Shown here piece by piece: positions 1 through 14,500 of a stretch of DNA of 64,000 bases (positions are counted from its first letter, which is position 1; every line of letters begins with the position of its first letter). A model generated the notes under the pieces. It saw only the letters and a program-made list of their open reading frames with translations. It ran no database searches and was not told where the DNA came from. Origin of the DNA: Bemisia tabaci (taxonomy: Eukaryota; Arthropoda; Insecta; Hemiptera; Aleyrodidae); the NCBI RefSeq assembly GCF_918797505.1, contig NC_092796.1:59054851-59118850 (forward strand), in the 5' to 3' direction. Made by a program: the position numbers and the translations under genes.

Positions 1-1938
1 GCGGAGTTCCGATGGGAGTGTCCTGAGAGGATCCAGACCGGGCGCCCAAGGTGCCACGCACGTACCGTGTGACACAATGTTTACATCTTGTTTAATTTAT
101 TCGCCGGATCCGATTCATTGACATCTCATTGTGCTAAAGGTCCGAGGTCGCTCTTGAAACTTCTTGAAAAACGGGTCCGTAAATCCGATTTGATTCGATT
201 GGTTTATTGGCCTCTCAGCTTCGGCCATGTCCGCGCGCATTGTCACCGTCCTAATCCGTGTACCATCAATTTACTTTGTCTCGGCAGAGTCTTGCGACTC
301 CGTAGACCTTTGATTTATATCCTCAAGTGCCTCCTGATAAACATTTTTGCCGATAGGTCTCTACGCCCAATATTAATATCACCCTTGGAAACATTAACAT
401 GTGATTGATGAATTGCATTGCATATCTGCCGCGGTAGTGCACCTGATTGCTCTTTTTACCTTGTGGTATAAGCGAATTCTGGTTGAAATATTACGCGAGA
501 CTAACCTAGACTGCCGTGGTAGCGAAGAAAGCCGTACCTTTCAAGTTTTCAAAATCGAGTTTCCTTCAAAATTCGCGTAATCTCTTGATGAAATCACAGA
601 AATAGCCAGGGCCAGAGTTACCTACTTGTCGCCCATGGACCGCCTGTATTTTGCCGCCCCCTTCTCATTCGTATTGAAACATCAATAAAAACCATCAAGT
701 GAACGTGCCAGCGGGGAAGGGGTGCATAAGACGCGTTTACTCGTTTTGAACACATTTTTTGGGAAAGCCCTGTCAACACTACAAGCAAAAGTTAAGTTTT
801 GTAAACCTATCTCTATGTGGACAAGGCCTTCCATTCATAGGAAATGAACGAAAAAATTATGAAAAAACAAACATGAATGTGATTTGATGATTTTAACGTC
901 CGCCGCCGCGCCGCGCAGACCGCATCGTGTTTGGCGCAACGCGTGAAGTATTCGTGCAGTCTTGTAGGCGTTGATATGTGTTTACATGCCGATCGCCGCG
1001 CCGATGGCTTCTCCTTTTCATCTTAAGTCCTCGTCATCATTGCGCTCTGCGCCGCGCCGTTCCAGGCCAAATTGCGTGTTTGGTTTCTCTCTTAACTTGA
1101 CTAATTAAAGGTGCTGTCTCTTGTATAACTGGAAGACGATAAAATTAAAAATCACTACACTCTCAGGAAATGAGAAATTTTGTCGCCTTTTCTCGTTTGT
1201 AATTTTGTTTTCTAAGTCCTATATTTTTTTATACCTACATTTAAAAAAAATTGCAAAATTTGCCGCCCTCTAGATTTGCCGCCATGGGCCGCGACCCATG
1301 TGGCCACCCCCTCAATACGGCCCTGGAAATAGCCAAAGAAGCAAAATTTGTCTTAGCTTTATGAAAATGAGACGTATGAGAATGCCGTAAGTGTAAAAAA
1401 TGACGTAATTTCAGAAAAGCCAGTCGTAACTAGCATTATTACTCTAGAGAGTTAGAGAAGACAGCTATTAAGTAAAATGCCTCCCTTCCCTGCCAATTTC
1501 TAACGTGAAAGTGTGTTTGTTGTGTGTCCAAAACGCAACCTTCAATGCATTCAGCAGATAGCACTCCCAGCCGCGGCCGTCTTGTCTAACAATATAGCCT
1601 AACCTGAAAAGGAATAATATCCTTTATATAATTGAAATAAAATTGGTCAAATTACAATTATTTATAAGAGTCTTCTGGATAATGGGTGGCAATTTTACAA
1701 AAAACAGAGGCTCCTTTCAATAAAATATTCCGCTCTTAAGCTACTGAGCCCATTTTCTCAAAAATCCATTATTGCACTTATGGCTCTCTTCACTACTATC
1801 ACGGCAATGGGATGAAGCGTTCTTTTAGGGTGTGCGCTAGTCGCTCTCGCGCAGTACTTTTTTGCCTCTTCGCCTTCAACTTCCGAGGTAGGCCAGAAAA
1901 CATCCCCAAGAGTAATTGATGCTTGCCTTGCAGTGAAT
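1..1938. other. intronic or upstream DNA, no gene seen
   Basis: No exon of the SV2-like gene could be found here on either strand. Fragments at 605-680 and 1262-1335 share GCC-rich patches (CCATGG(A/G)CCGC, TTGCCGCC) and an inverted GCCCTGGAAATAGCC, suggesting an old repeat. Otherwise nothing identifiable. Confidence 0.4.
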
Positions 1939-2232
1939 AGAGTACATAAAGTCGTACTGTAAATGGGAGAGCTGGTGCTACTTTTAAAATTTTCCAGGTC
2001 CCGAATTCCGAGACTCCTGTGTCACGCCGGGTCACTTTTTCGATGCATAATCGATTGTTTTCGATACAAGGGGACCCGGCAAATCGGCGTAAACAAAGAG
2101 GATATGAATCACCAGGTTTTCTACATGTATATTTTAGATCGAAAATCTATTGAAAATGTATCGAAAAAGTTACCGAAGCTCGGCGCACACCGGGCTCGGA
2201 ACTCCCATCTACTTTACGACTATACGTGCTCT
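1939..2232. mobile_element. foldback element (family with GTCGTA...ATGGGAG ends), copy 1
   Basis: The left end AGAGTACATAAAGTCGTA is matched inverted by the right end TACGACTATACGTGCTCT. Inside are further inverted segments around ATCGAAAA and CGGCGCACACCGGGCTCGGA. A second copy forms the backbone at 10130-10683. It ends 96 bp before exon A of the SV2-like gene. No ORF. Confidence 0.6.
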
Positions 2233-2328
2233 ATGGTGACAATGAGCCTCTGTCATTGTGGATTAAAATTTAAGATTTTTTTTTTAAATTTTTTGTTGAT
2301 GTGTAAAAATATGAGGATATTGTTGCAG

Positions 2329-2567
2329 GTATCGCGTGGCTGATCATCCCGCTGCCGATCCTGTTCCAAGTGCCGCACTTCAAGTTCGCCTCGTGGAACC
2401 TGTTCATCGTGGTGTGCTCGATCCCGAGTCTCATCCTGGCCGTGTGGCTCTGCTTCTTCCCCGAGAGCCCCAAGTTCCTCCTCGAGTGCGGCGAGCACGA
2501 GAAAGCCCTCGACGTCCTTAGACACGTCTTCTCCGTCAACACCGGAGTCCCTCCCGATGAATTCCCG
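2329..2567 (+). CDS. SV2-like exon A (TM5-TM6 and PESPKF motif)
   Basis: The acceptor TTGTTGCAG precedes the exon. The first two bases complete a split Gly codon, so an upstream exon must exist. It reads IAWLIIPLPILFQVPHF, then the TM6 stretch WNLFIVVCSIPSLILAVWLC, then FFPESPKFLL and a helical segment HEKALDVLRHVFSVNTG. The donor is CCG|GTAGGT and the exon ends in phase 0. GC content is clearly higher than in the flanking intron. Confidence 0.9.
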
Positions 2568-5500
2568 GTAGGTAATTCTTCCTACCGATATCTAAAACTC
2601 CCGTCCTGAGGAAGAACATCGTATGAACATTCGAATGTTGCCAAATTTCCTCTCCGAAAATATTTATTTTTGGGAGAGGTTATGAATATTTTGCCTTGAA
2701 ATTTTCAGACTTTGTAGAGCAAATGGAGAATTTGCAGGTGCACTGAGAAAAATAATATCGTCACCTTCCAGGCAAAGTATCACAAGCGCCATGTGACGTT
2801 TAAAAATTTCCGCCGCCATTTTATTTTTTTACAGAGAAATTGTTCAACGAAGCTGTCCGAAAATTTCACTGAATTTTCTTTGTGCTGCCGATAAAATTTA
2901 GTGAAATTTCCAAACAGATTCAACCAACAATTTCTCAGTAAAGAAATAAAATGGCTGCGGAAATTTTTATACGTCGCATGGCGCTTGTGATACTTTGCCT
3001 GGAAGGTGACGATATGCTGTTTTAGCATCTAGGATGTCAAAAATGTGTCTGGTAATCCCAAGATGCTGCCTTTACTGCCCCCGCAGTTAACTTTACATCC
3101 TGTGAATGCAAATTCAATTGCGTGGGCAATCAAAACAGCATCTTAGGATCACCAGACACAGTTTTGACATTCTAGGTGTTGAAACAGCGTACCAATTTTT
3201 TCAGTGTGTCTGAAATTTTGTAAATTTCATCTTTAAGATGAGACTACTAGGAACACTGATTACGAGGATATCCTTGGTTTCTAAATAGAACAATTATTGG
3301 AGAGGATATGACAAAATAACCTAGTTTGCTAAAATACATGTGTTTAAATGGAAAATGCCGCCAGATGACGTCATATCGCCTCACACTTTCTCGCTTTTAA
3401 ATCGATTACTCTCCAATTTCCCATGTCAGAGAAATATTATGAAAAATATTGCGAACTCAGCTCATACAGCACTCTTAGATGAAGCAATGAAATTTTTGTG
3501 TGCATTTCCCCATTACGGACAAAATCATCTGAAAAATCAGCAGAGCAAGATTTGCTAATTTTCCTGATAATTCGTGATATTTCTAAGAGAATTTGGCAAC
3601 GCCTGATGGCTCATACGGCGTTTTTCCTGAGTACGGCAGAAGAGGCTTATCAGATAGAGAGAGGGAGCTTTTAGAATTTGACGTTACGAAAGCCGGGAGG
3701 CACCATTTACATTAACGATAAGCTTCTTTAGAAAGAGCCTGTTCGTTGTAAGGATGGATTTGACTTGAATTTAGTTGTATGCTGCCACATGTTAAGGAAG
3801 AACGCAGTATGAACATTCTTCAGTTGACAACCTTTTTTTCGGAAAAATCATGTATTTATGAGGGCAATTCTGCTTATTTTCTCTCAAAATTTTCAGATAT
3901 TTTAGATTTACTTATAAACAAAATTGTCTGAGACTTTTGAAGACATATATTCACAAGTTTCTCAGTGAATTCGATTTCTACGAGAGGAAATGTGACAGCT
4001 ACTGAGGGCTCTCACGCCGCTCTACCATCATCTCGCAATAAGGATCCATGTAATTTCGAAGCTTCAAACACGTATTTCTCGAAATAGCAAAGACTGCACT
4101 TATGCGTCTTGTCCTCCAAGCCCCTCAATTCATAGGTGAGCCCTTCGATGAGTTGAAAACTGCGAGTTGAATTGTCTCCCCGTAAACCTCAGGCAGATAG
4201 GGCATTTTTCTGTTTTTTCCGCGAATGAAAATTGTGTGCCCCTAATAATACAACGACGATTAGAACTAAACCGATTTTATAGCTTACGATTACACTATTG
4301 TACTAATTTAATTCCATGTAAATCGTGAGTTCATGACGTCAGACTGGGAATAGTCAGTATATTAAAGGCTCTTGATCGTGTTCAACAATCGCACACGGAC
4401 TTCAGACAAAAGTGTTCAAAGGCTAGCACAATGCTAATCACATAATCAATACCGGAGAAAGAGATTTTCAGTGCCGAGGCGTGAATGATCGAGTGTCGTT
4501 ATTTCCCCATTTGAAGCTATGGTAAAGAATCGATTATTAAGGTGTTCGTTGCGAACATCCTGTCGATCGATCCTTTTTCATAGGTTCAAATGGTGGATCA
4601 ATCGATAGATCGCAAAGCATGCCAAGCCACTGGATGTTCCCGATGAGGTCTAACTTGGATGGGTTCATCGGAAGCGAGCCCATCACAGAAGTTCCCGCCA
4701 AAATGAGTCCACGCTTGGACCCTTTGATTCCTCCCAGGACGGAACCACGATTGATGGGATTAATTGGGGGGAGTGCATCGGGGGGAGGGGGCGGAGCACT
4801 GGGAGAGGGTGGTCTCTAAAGTTTCAAAATTACAAGAATGTTTGCAAAAGCTCGCTTTGTCTCCCTTTCAAGGCTGTCGACACTCCAAATGCGCATTGTT
4901 GTCGGATTATGATGGGTGTGTTGCAAAAATGAGATTCACAGTCAACCGAGTACACGTTATGTTAGTAAAATCGCGTTAAGCTTATCACAAATATCTTAAA
5001 TCCACTCCTTCCCGATATAATTGTCTGCAATGAATTAATAATAATTATAAATAACAATTAAATAATAATTTATAATTGTTTGCAATAAGATGCGATTTGA
5101 TCAGAGAACGTATCGCAAGTCTATCGACGTCGGTTTATTGCAATATTACCGGATAAAAAAAATTGTTTTTACATGTGATTTCATCGCATAAATTTGCCTT
5201 AAAATCACGATATTATCGATGGAGATTTATCGTAATATTATCGGACAAAAAATCGTGATAAATTGAGATAAAATTGCGATTTTATCGAACGTAATTTATC
5301 TTTAAAGGATGGAAGTAAATTTTCTGTATGTTTCATATTTATGCGTGTAAAGATTCCATATCGGCAACAATGCCCAAAAGCAACTTGACTCAATTATTTT
5401 GCCGCAGTGTCACTCAACCTAAAGTCACATAATTGGGGGGGGGGGGGGGGTGTTAGATACTTGATGCGAGTTGGCAATTAATCACTTTCTATTCGGTTTC

Positions 5501-8500
5501 CTTTAATTACGAAAAATATAGGTCATTTATTCTGCTTGTAACAAAGTTTCACTAATTTGAGGAGAGAATGTTGAAGAATTAGAATTTTAAGGAATTGCTC
5601 GGTAATAATATGCGCGTCTAAAATTTTACTGCAAGGCATATTCATCAGCTGAAAGTTTTATTTCAAGAATATACATCATGCTAATTCGATACGTTTGTGG
5701 TGCGTTAGGTCGTCAGGTCAACTCTATCCGCACCAAAGCGTTGTAAGAGATACTTATCATGTAAAATTTAAGAAGGAAAAGAAAAGGAACAGTTAAGAGA
5801 AGGAAACGAAAGGAAAGGAAAGAAAAACCATCTAAGGTTTAACATTTCTTAAATAGCGGCAATTCTCCAGTCCGTTGAATGATATCTGATGGAATCTAAA
5901 AGGAGTTTGTCAAAAATGATTTGGCATCTAGTCTGTCAAAAATTTGTCCCATACCGTCGCTTATGGGACATAAGGCATAGTCCATAAGGCAAGGATAGCA
6001 ATGAAGGGTCCGTTTGTCTCTCCAGCCTGATTATTGAACTTAATAGACAAAGCTATAGACAAAGAATACAAAAGGGATATGGAGGGATCCTATAGGTGGA
6101 TTGGTGGTTGCAATGGACAAAGAGGGTAGATAAAATAGACTAACTAACGGCAACACACGGGAGATCCTATAGTTAGTCGCCATGATTACAGGAGCCAGCT
6201 ATTTCAACCAATACCATAGCTCCCTACTCCCTACGTCTTCTTTATCCATCGCTTTGTCCATCAATTTCAACAATCAGCCCCCTGCGGGCCGATTATTGAA
6301 ATTTATAGATAAAGCTATAGACAAAGAAGACATAAGAAGTATAGGACGATTCTTTTGGTCGAAATGGGTAGTTCCTCATAGACTAAGGGGGTAAATGATG
6401 GACTAACTATCGGGTCTCTCGTGGGTTGCCGTTGGTTAGTCTATTACCTACGTCCTTCGTCCATTGCAACCACCCGCTTCCACCAATAGGATTCCTCCAT
6501 ATCCTTTTTGTCTTCTTTGTCTATTGCTTTGTCTATCAAGTTCAACAATCAGCCCTCTGGTTGGGAGTCGCTGTCTTCGATACTTTCCGCTCCAACAACT
6601 TAAGCGTTTTTGCAGCGCACTAAGCACGCGCAACGATGACCCAAAGCAAGCTATCTAACCTTACATGCTATTCCCGCGGCACCGACGAATCCTTAACTCT
6701 TTAACCCCCCCCCCCCCCCCCCCCCCCATGGACGGACCTCGATGTGAGGTTGTTCTACATTCGAATCCCCGACTCCACCCCAGCGTGGCGCTGGCCGGTG
6801 CGCAGCGGAGGAAAGGTCACACCTCGTTCGGCTGTTGAGTAATCCAACACCTGTGGCTGTGGGTGGTTGTGAAAGGTCGTGACCAGAAATTTCGATGAAG
6901 ATGTACGGAAGCTATTTCTGGCTCTGACGTCAACTGACGGTTGACCTGGCCGACCCACCGGATTCGCGGCGACTGATCGGGAATCGCGATGTGTCCGAGC
7001 CGAAGAATGGATCCATCTCGCAATCCCTCGACCCGCACCCCGGCCCTCATCCTCCTCCCCTCCCCCCCGCACCGGCACCGCTACTAGCCCAACCGTCTTC
7101 GCCAAATTCTTGCCAAGCATGATTTAAATTTTAATGCTTTGTCATTCGTCAGTGATCGCGTCAAAAATTAAAGGGTACAAATGAAGGTGCTATTGCTACC
7201 GTGCTAAGGAGGAACGCCGCATGAACCTTCCGGCGTTGCCAAATTCTCATTGATAAAATACGAATTTTTAGAATGATTGAGGCGTTGGGTGCAGAAAGGG
7301 AATTTTTTGGTTGCGGTGTCTCAAAATCTTCAGATTATCTAAATTTTAGAGGTGAAACTTTTCAGTGAATTTTCTGAAAGTTTTCGTTTTAAGCGTGGGA
7401 AAATCATGAAGGAAATTCAGTGAAAGTTTCAACGAATTCCATGGGTACGATTTTCTTTAGGATTATAACGGATGAAACTTTAGCGAAGATTCTGAGGAAC
7501 CACAGCTAAGAAATGCCCTTTCTGCACCCGGCACTTTCAATTTTTGAATATTTTTCTTCTAATTTTTAACAGGACTCTTGTCGCAATTTCATCACAAGTA
7601 TCTGAATTTCAAGGAAAGTTACTTCTGGATTTCCACAGAAATAAATATTTTATCACGAGTAATCTGGTAACCTCCGATTCTTCATACGGTTTTTTTCCTT
7701 AACACGGCGGTATGGCTATCCTTGCCGTATGCTTCGCTTGTTCCGATGTTTATAGTCCAATTACTTTGTTGTCACTCAGATGATGAAAGAGTGCAAGTCA
7801 GTTTGCAATTTGTCGTTTCCCAGACGTTAGAACATATATTATTTCAACCTCGCAAAATTTCCGCTCGGAAATGGTATTTTTATGCAGGAACTATTAGGCA
7901 TTTTCAATACTAGTAATTATTCTTCCCATTACACGCAGAAATCAGCAACATTTTGAACAAAAACTGCATACTCATATTTGGGTAAAAAATTGTATTGGTG
8001 TTTATTTTTGCAACCTTGGAATGGAATTGCGTTCTTCCTACAACTGAGGAGCCCATACAACGGATTGAGCCCGAAATATTCACGTTCGAAAAACAGGTGC
8101 CGAAGAGGTTTAACTTTTTTGCAATTTTTTAAAGTTTACAAACTTAACAGCTTATTCCTTTAAGCATTGATAAGGGCGGGTTAAATATTGACAATTCCGA
8201 GGAATTTTCTCTAAACCACGAGGAAAATTCGCACAAATTTATTGAAAAAGTTTCAAAAATACTGTTGGCAAATGAAAAAATTATCAAGTAAAATTATGAA
8301 ATGCTGCGATGCAAGTGGACCGCGTTAAGCAGAAAGGAACTGAGCCACATTAGCTATTGCCAAATTTAACGAGGCAATTTAAGTTTTTACAAGAGTATGT
8401 TGCGCGGATTTTTTTTTTTTTAAATTTCAGGAATTTTCTTCGTACCATGCAGAAAATTCACTGAAATCTGCAAATATAAAAAAAAATCCGCATAACCGTT

Positions 8501-11500
8501 TTCATGTAAAAAATTTAAATTACCCAATTAAACACAGAAGCAGATGTGGCTTGATTTCTTCCTGCTTAACGCGGTTCAATTGGACTGCATTTTGCAATTT
8601 GGAACTATAAATTCTGGCCCGGTTTAAAACCAACGTATGTGCCATTAGTTTCCCTGTGCACATAAGTGTTTTTTCAGGTGAGCCTTTATAGTTTCAAATT
8701 GCAAAATGCAGTCCAATTAAGCCTCTTCGGCTGTCACTCCGCTCCATTAATTCGTTACAGGGTTTCGCTATGAAATTCAGTTGCACCTTTTGAACAGAGT
8801 GTCACCGATTTGTGACCATAAGTAGCCACATCGATGGAAATATGCTTTATCTTTTTTTTAGTGCAAAGTTCTCAAGAGAACATCTTTCAGCGTTATGAGA
8901 TGAGTTTTACATCACAATATGTCAAGAACTTTTATTGAAGGACAATCATATTCATTTTATTGCAGGTTGCAAATTTGAAAGAGAGGGCGCCCAGAGTTAG
9001 TATCATAAGTATCCAATCCAAACGATCTGTCAGGAGCGTAAAAAGTGTCAAATCTCCGAAGGACGTGAAACTTCTTCTGCGAGAGGTTGGATACCAGACG
9101 TTGGAACTCTTCTACCCACCCTACCGAAAGAACACTATCCTCGCTTGTTTAATTCAGTTTGGAATCACCTCGAGGTTAGTTTTAAATCGTTCGAGACTTC
9201 AAATATTTTGTGACTTAAAAAAATATTTAAGGTGATTCGATGGACGCCATATTTTGTGTCAGAACGGCATGCGATATATCGCATCGATTGGTTCCATTTT
9301 TCCGGCTACTCGTCATTTTTCTCCAATTTTGAGATCGCAATTCTGTTGTCAGGGGACTAAAGCACTAACTTACCAATTTTAACAAAGAAATTCAATGTAA
9401 TAAAGGCGTGGTTTTTTTAGAGAGAAAACATCGCATTCGGTACTGATATCGAAACTGCACTCGAATGCGATATTTTCTCTCTAAAAGAACCACGCCTTTT
9501 TTACGATGTATTTCTTTGTTAAAATTGGTAAGTGAGTGCTTTAGTCTCCTGACAACAGAATTGCGATCTCAAAATTGGAGAAAAATGACGAGTAGCCGGA
9601 AAAATGGAACAAATCGATGCGATGTATCGCATGCCGTTCTGACACAAAATATGGCGTCCATCGAATCACCTTAACTACACTCTCGTTGACTGTGTTTCGA
9701 TTCTCTTGGAAAATTGGTGATGGGACACGTACTTTTTGCCTTCTGTCCGCAAATCTCACCAGGAATTTTGTGTGAAACTCAATACCTACATCAAATCCTG
9801 ACGAGTCATGAGTGACTGGCTGGATTTCGACGGTGTTTAACCGAAAAGAGCTAGCTTGTTTGGGAAAGAAAACGTTCTCTCGTTGAAATCGTTCAACAGA
9901 ATCACAGGGTTAGTCTGTGACTTATATTACCTATTGTTTCCCACAGAGAATTCTGCCAACCAACTAACGCCCAAAGTAGCACATTGCAATGAAAGTATTG
10001 AAATAAAATTAAGATCTAAGGATCTATGAGAATTTTTTTCAGTGAAAGTTCGGTTTGACAAACCGAATACAGTAATTGGAGTGCAACGGAACATCGAATG
10101 TTCGGCTTATACTACCGAGCTTTTTTCTCAGTGAAGTACATCGAGTCGTAATGTTAATTGGGAGAGCTGGCGCCACTTTCAAGCATTTCCCAGGTCCCGA
10201 ATTCCGAGCCTCCTGTGTCACGCCAGGTCACTTTTTTGATACATACTCGATTGTTAAACATTAAATTGCCCAGCTACAGACAGTGTGGCTGTTGTGGCTT
10301 GGTTCCTCTCTGCTAAACACGGTCTAGATAGCACACCATAGAGAACGCGCAATGCGTGAAGTATTCACGCAGTCTTGTAGGCGCTAATACGTGTCAAGCG
10401 CGCACCGTAGAATACGCGCAATGCGCGAAGTATTCCCACGGTCTTGTAGGCGCTAATATGCATTTTGCGCCGCACTTTTAAATTGAATTGCCCAATTGTT
10501 TTCGATACACGGGGACCCGGCCACCTGATGTAAACACAAAGGATAGAAATTACCACGTACTCTACATTGCCATTTTGGATCGAGAATGTATCGAAAAAGT
10601 GAACGAAGCTCGGCGCACACCGGGCTCAGAACTCGTCGACCAGAACATGGCGCCAGCTCTCCCATTTACATTACGACTCTATACAGGGTGATCCAAAAGT
10701 CCCTTCCACCCCCTCTAACTTTTTACCTAATTGAGGTAAAGATTTGAAACTTGGGGATATTCCGTAGGTCAAAGGGAGCTACTTTTTGGCCCCCCTAAAA
10801 CTTTCAGGGGGGCCCCCCTTGGGGGGGCAACGGCCCCCAACTTTTAATTTTCAAATGGAAAGACCCCCTTTGTGATAGCTCGTTCGAAAGAGCATAAAAA
10901 AAGAAAACTTTTCGCGCAAACCCGAAGTCAATATCTCAAACCGTTTCAAAATGGCGGCCGGTTAAAGTTCAAAATGGCCGAAAATTCACACCGGTTATTT
11001 GTCGATAGATTTGCGCGAAAATCGGTATGTGGGGGTATTTTGACACGAGAAAAACGAATTTGACGTTAGATTTTCAAAAAAAACCGAAATTTCCAAAATG
11101 GCCGCCGGTTAAAGTTTAAAATGGCCGAAAATTGTCACCTCGGTTTTTTGCTGATGGATTTGCCTAAAACTTGGAATTTGAGAGTATATTGGCATAAGAT
11201 AAACAAATTTGAACTTAGATTTCTAAAAAAATCAATTTTTGGTCATTTTGAACTTTGACCGGCGGCCATTTTGGAAATTTCGGTTTTTTTGAAAATCTAA
11301 CGTCAAATTCGTTTTTCTCGTGTCAAAATACCCCTACATACCGATTTTCGCGCAAATCCATCGACAAATAACCGGTGTGAATTTTCGGCCATTTTGAACT
11401 TTAACCGGCCGCCATTTTGAAACGGTTTGAGATATTGACTTCGGGTTTGCGCGAAAAGTTTTCTTTTTTTATGCTCTTTCGAACGAGCTATCACAAAGGG

Positions 11501-14500
11501 GGTCTTCCCATTTGAAAATTAAAAGTTGGGGTCCGTAGCCCCCCAAGGGGGGCCCCCCTGAAAATTTTAGGGGGGCCAAAAAGTAGCTCCCTTTGACCTA
11601 CGGATATCTCCCAAGTTTCAAATCTTTACCTCAATTAGGTAAAAAGTTAGAGGGGGTGGAAGGGACTTTTGGATCACCCTGTATACTCTATATATCCTGC
11701 CGAGCTGAGGAAAAACGCCGTATGAACATTCGAGAGTTGCCAAATTTTCTCCGATCAAATGTTTATTTTGAAAGGAAGTTATGTATATGTATTTCCTTGA
11801 AATTTTCAGATATCTATTTTATATTAAACTGCGAAAAATGCTGTCCGAAAAATTGGTATAAAAAGATTCCTGACTTTTCCAATAACTTCGTATTTAATTG
11901 AAGGAAACTTGGCAATGTCTGATGGCTCATACGGCGTTTTTCTTGAGCACGGCAGTATGGTGAGGTACCGCCTGATGAGTTAGGTTGATTTTGATTAAAA
12001 TCGTCCAAGTATCAAAGAACCTCCTGTCCTGGTGTTTCAGCTACTACACTTTGATGCTGTGGTTCCCCGAGCTATTCAACCGTTTCGACCACTATGAGAG
12101 GGAACACCCGCACAGTCCTTCCGTGTCTGTGTGTGAGGTATCGTCCGTCTATGTCTCCTCCAATTCCTCCCATACCATCAACGCCATCGAGCATTGCACG
12201 GAAACCATCGACAGCTCTGTCTTCTCACATACTTTGATCATTGGCCTCGCTTGCATTCCGACCAGTCTGTGGCTCCCGCTTTGCGTCCATAAACTCGGCG
12301 CCAAATTTTTCCTGGGTATGCAAAATCTATACGTATGAAATTTGCGCTGACAAAAATTCTTAAAGAATGGAATACAAAAGTATACACAACTATAGAAATA
12401 AGTCACATCAAAAGCTTAATTGTGTTTCAAACGGACATGACACAATGGACCACCAGACAAGGTGCAAATTTAAGCAATCTGATACATGTTTATTATCCAA
12501 AATTTCACGTAAAACACGATTTAAACAACGAAAATGACTGAAACCAACTGCTAACAAAGATATTAACGTTTATATTTCACATTGGTTCCGAGGAATTTGA
12601 ACTGCCCGCTGACAAGAAACTCAAAGCTCTACGTGAGCCAAATCGCGCACTACAACAAATTCAGCAAGCTTCTCAATCGAGTCATGTTCATTTTACACCA
12701 TGTGTTGTTCAAACTATTAGCAATTTGCTATAGCTGAGCTTAAGCATCAAGATTGAGGTTGCCAGATTTTTATATCGCAGAGACTGTCATGATAACGTTT
12801 AGCGCGCGATATGAATCACGTAGAGCATTGAGTTTTCACGAGCGGGTGGTTTGAATTCACGAATCAAGAATCATTAAATATCTTCGCAAGGAGTTGATTT
12901 CGGTTATTTTTTTTGTGCACATCGTGTTCTACGTGAAATTTTAGTTACGAAACATATATCGGAATGCTGAAATTTGTACCTTGTCCAGTGGTCCATTATG
13001 AATTTGGATCATTAACCTTAGTGCAACTATTCGTGTTCAATGTATATGCGTGTTGCATATAACGAAATTTGAAGGCTCTTTGATGTTTTTACCTGATCAC
13101 CTATGCGTTTCGTGTTCAAGTTCAATGGATGCGTGTTGCAAATAGAAAGATTTGAAGGCTCGCTAATTTTTTATCCGATCGGCTGCGTATTTCCATACGA
13201 AATGCTGATGAAATAGTCATCGATGAATGGCGACGGTTAAACTATATCAGACCACTTATCTGGGTTTGCGACGTTGCAGACTTCCTGCCATACTATATCT
13301 TTTAAACAGCGCTAACGAGATTCGTGGTTTGGTAGTTTCACTGTACGCTGTCGATATGGGATTGTTGATACATTCGCCCTACACTGGGAAAAAAAAACAC
13401 ATTGGATCTAGAGTCCAGACTCTTGAAAACATTGACAAGAATAAAAACTCTTGATTCAATCAGATTTTTGCTTAAATCAAAAGGAAATCCACTCAAATTA
13501 AGAGGCTTGGTTCTTGATTTAAGCTAAAATCCGATTGAATCGAGAGTGTTTTTTCTTGTCGATGTTTTTAAGAGTCTGGACTTTAGATCCAATGTGTTTT
13601 TTTTCCCCTAGTGTACCTAGAGCTGAAATCTGTCTTTTCTGAAACGATTGAAAGACGCGGGCAATATATTTTACTTGTACTTTGTTACCTTTTACTTACC
13701 ATATATTAGATAATAGAGGATTTTGTAACACTCGTATTTATTAATCAATATGAATCATTCTATCTCTTTCTTTCAGTGTTCTGTATGTTGGTGAGCGGTG
13801 GAGTGACCGTAGGCCTGTACTTCGTGCAGACATCTAACCAGAATCTCCTCCTATCGTGTATTTTTGAGGCTCTAACTAGTTTAGGAATTAGTGTGGTGTA
13901 TTGCATAATGGTCGACCTTTTCCCAACTAATTTAAGGTATGTGCTCGGTTATGGGACATTTCGTCAACGATTTTTTGTCCGCGCACCTGTTTTTTCCAGT
14001 AATTTACGTCCACGCGTTTTTTCGGCACGGGAGTGCCACGTGCCAGTTGAGACCCAAAGTTAATTGGCCCGCATATAAATACAAACGACAATTGCTCACG
14101 ACGTCTTTGGACTAAAATATATAATGTGTTGGAAGAATGAGGGTTTGTTTGTTTATTTGTTTTGTCTGTTTGGTCCAACGGAGAATAATATATAGTTGAG
14201 AGTTTTGGTAAAAATGGGGGAGCGTCAATTCCATGAGACAAAATTCACTAAAACTCTCTACACCACTTTGGTGTAACAGGACTTAATTATCTTTCAAGAA
14301 ATTCCCACCTTGTTATACCTGAACCGGATAAACCTCTATATTTGCCTCAGCTAAGGCTCTTAGATTTTTTCTGTGTACGAGAAGTATCTTGATTTATTTT
14401 GCGAGGAAAGATCTGTACTTTTAAAGGATGCCTGCCATTCTTAATACGTTCAATTTCATATAATACTGTGCAACACCTCTTTTGTGAAATAGTTGCTTCA

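Noticed and set aside
88..408. 106-codon plus-strand frame at the window start
   Set aside because: Does not fit the missing SV2-like N-terminal half and has no splice or homology support.
6728..6780. tRNA-like B box (CATTCGAATCCCCGACTCC) suggesting a tRNA or tRNA-derived SINE
   Set aside because: No A box at the right distance and no cloverleaf could be folded around it.
10872..11494. Identical 63-codon frames on opposite strands, once considered a small transposase
   Set aside because: They are the two arms of the same palindrome; lysine/arginine-rich but far too short and with no catalytic motif.
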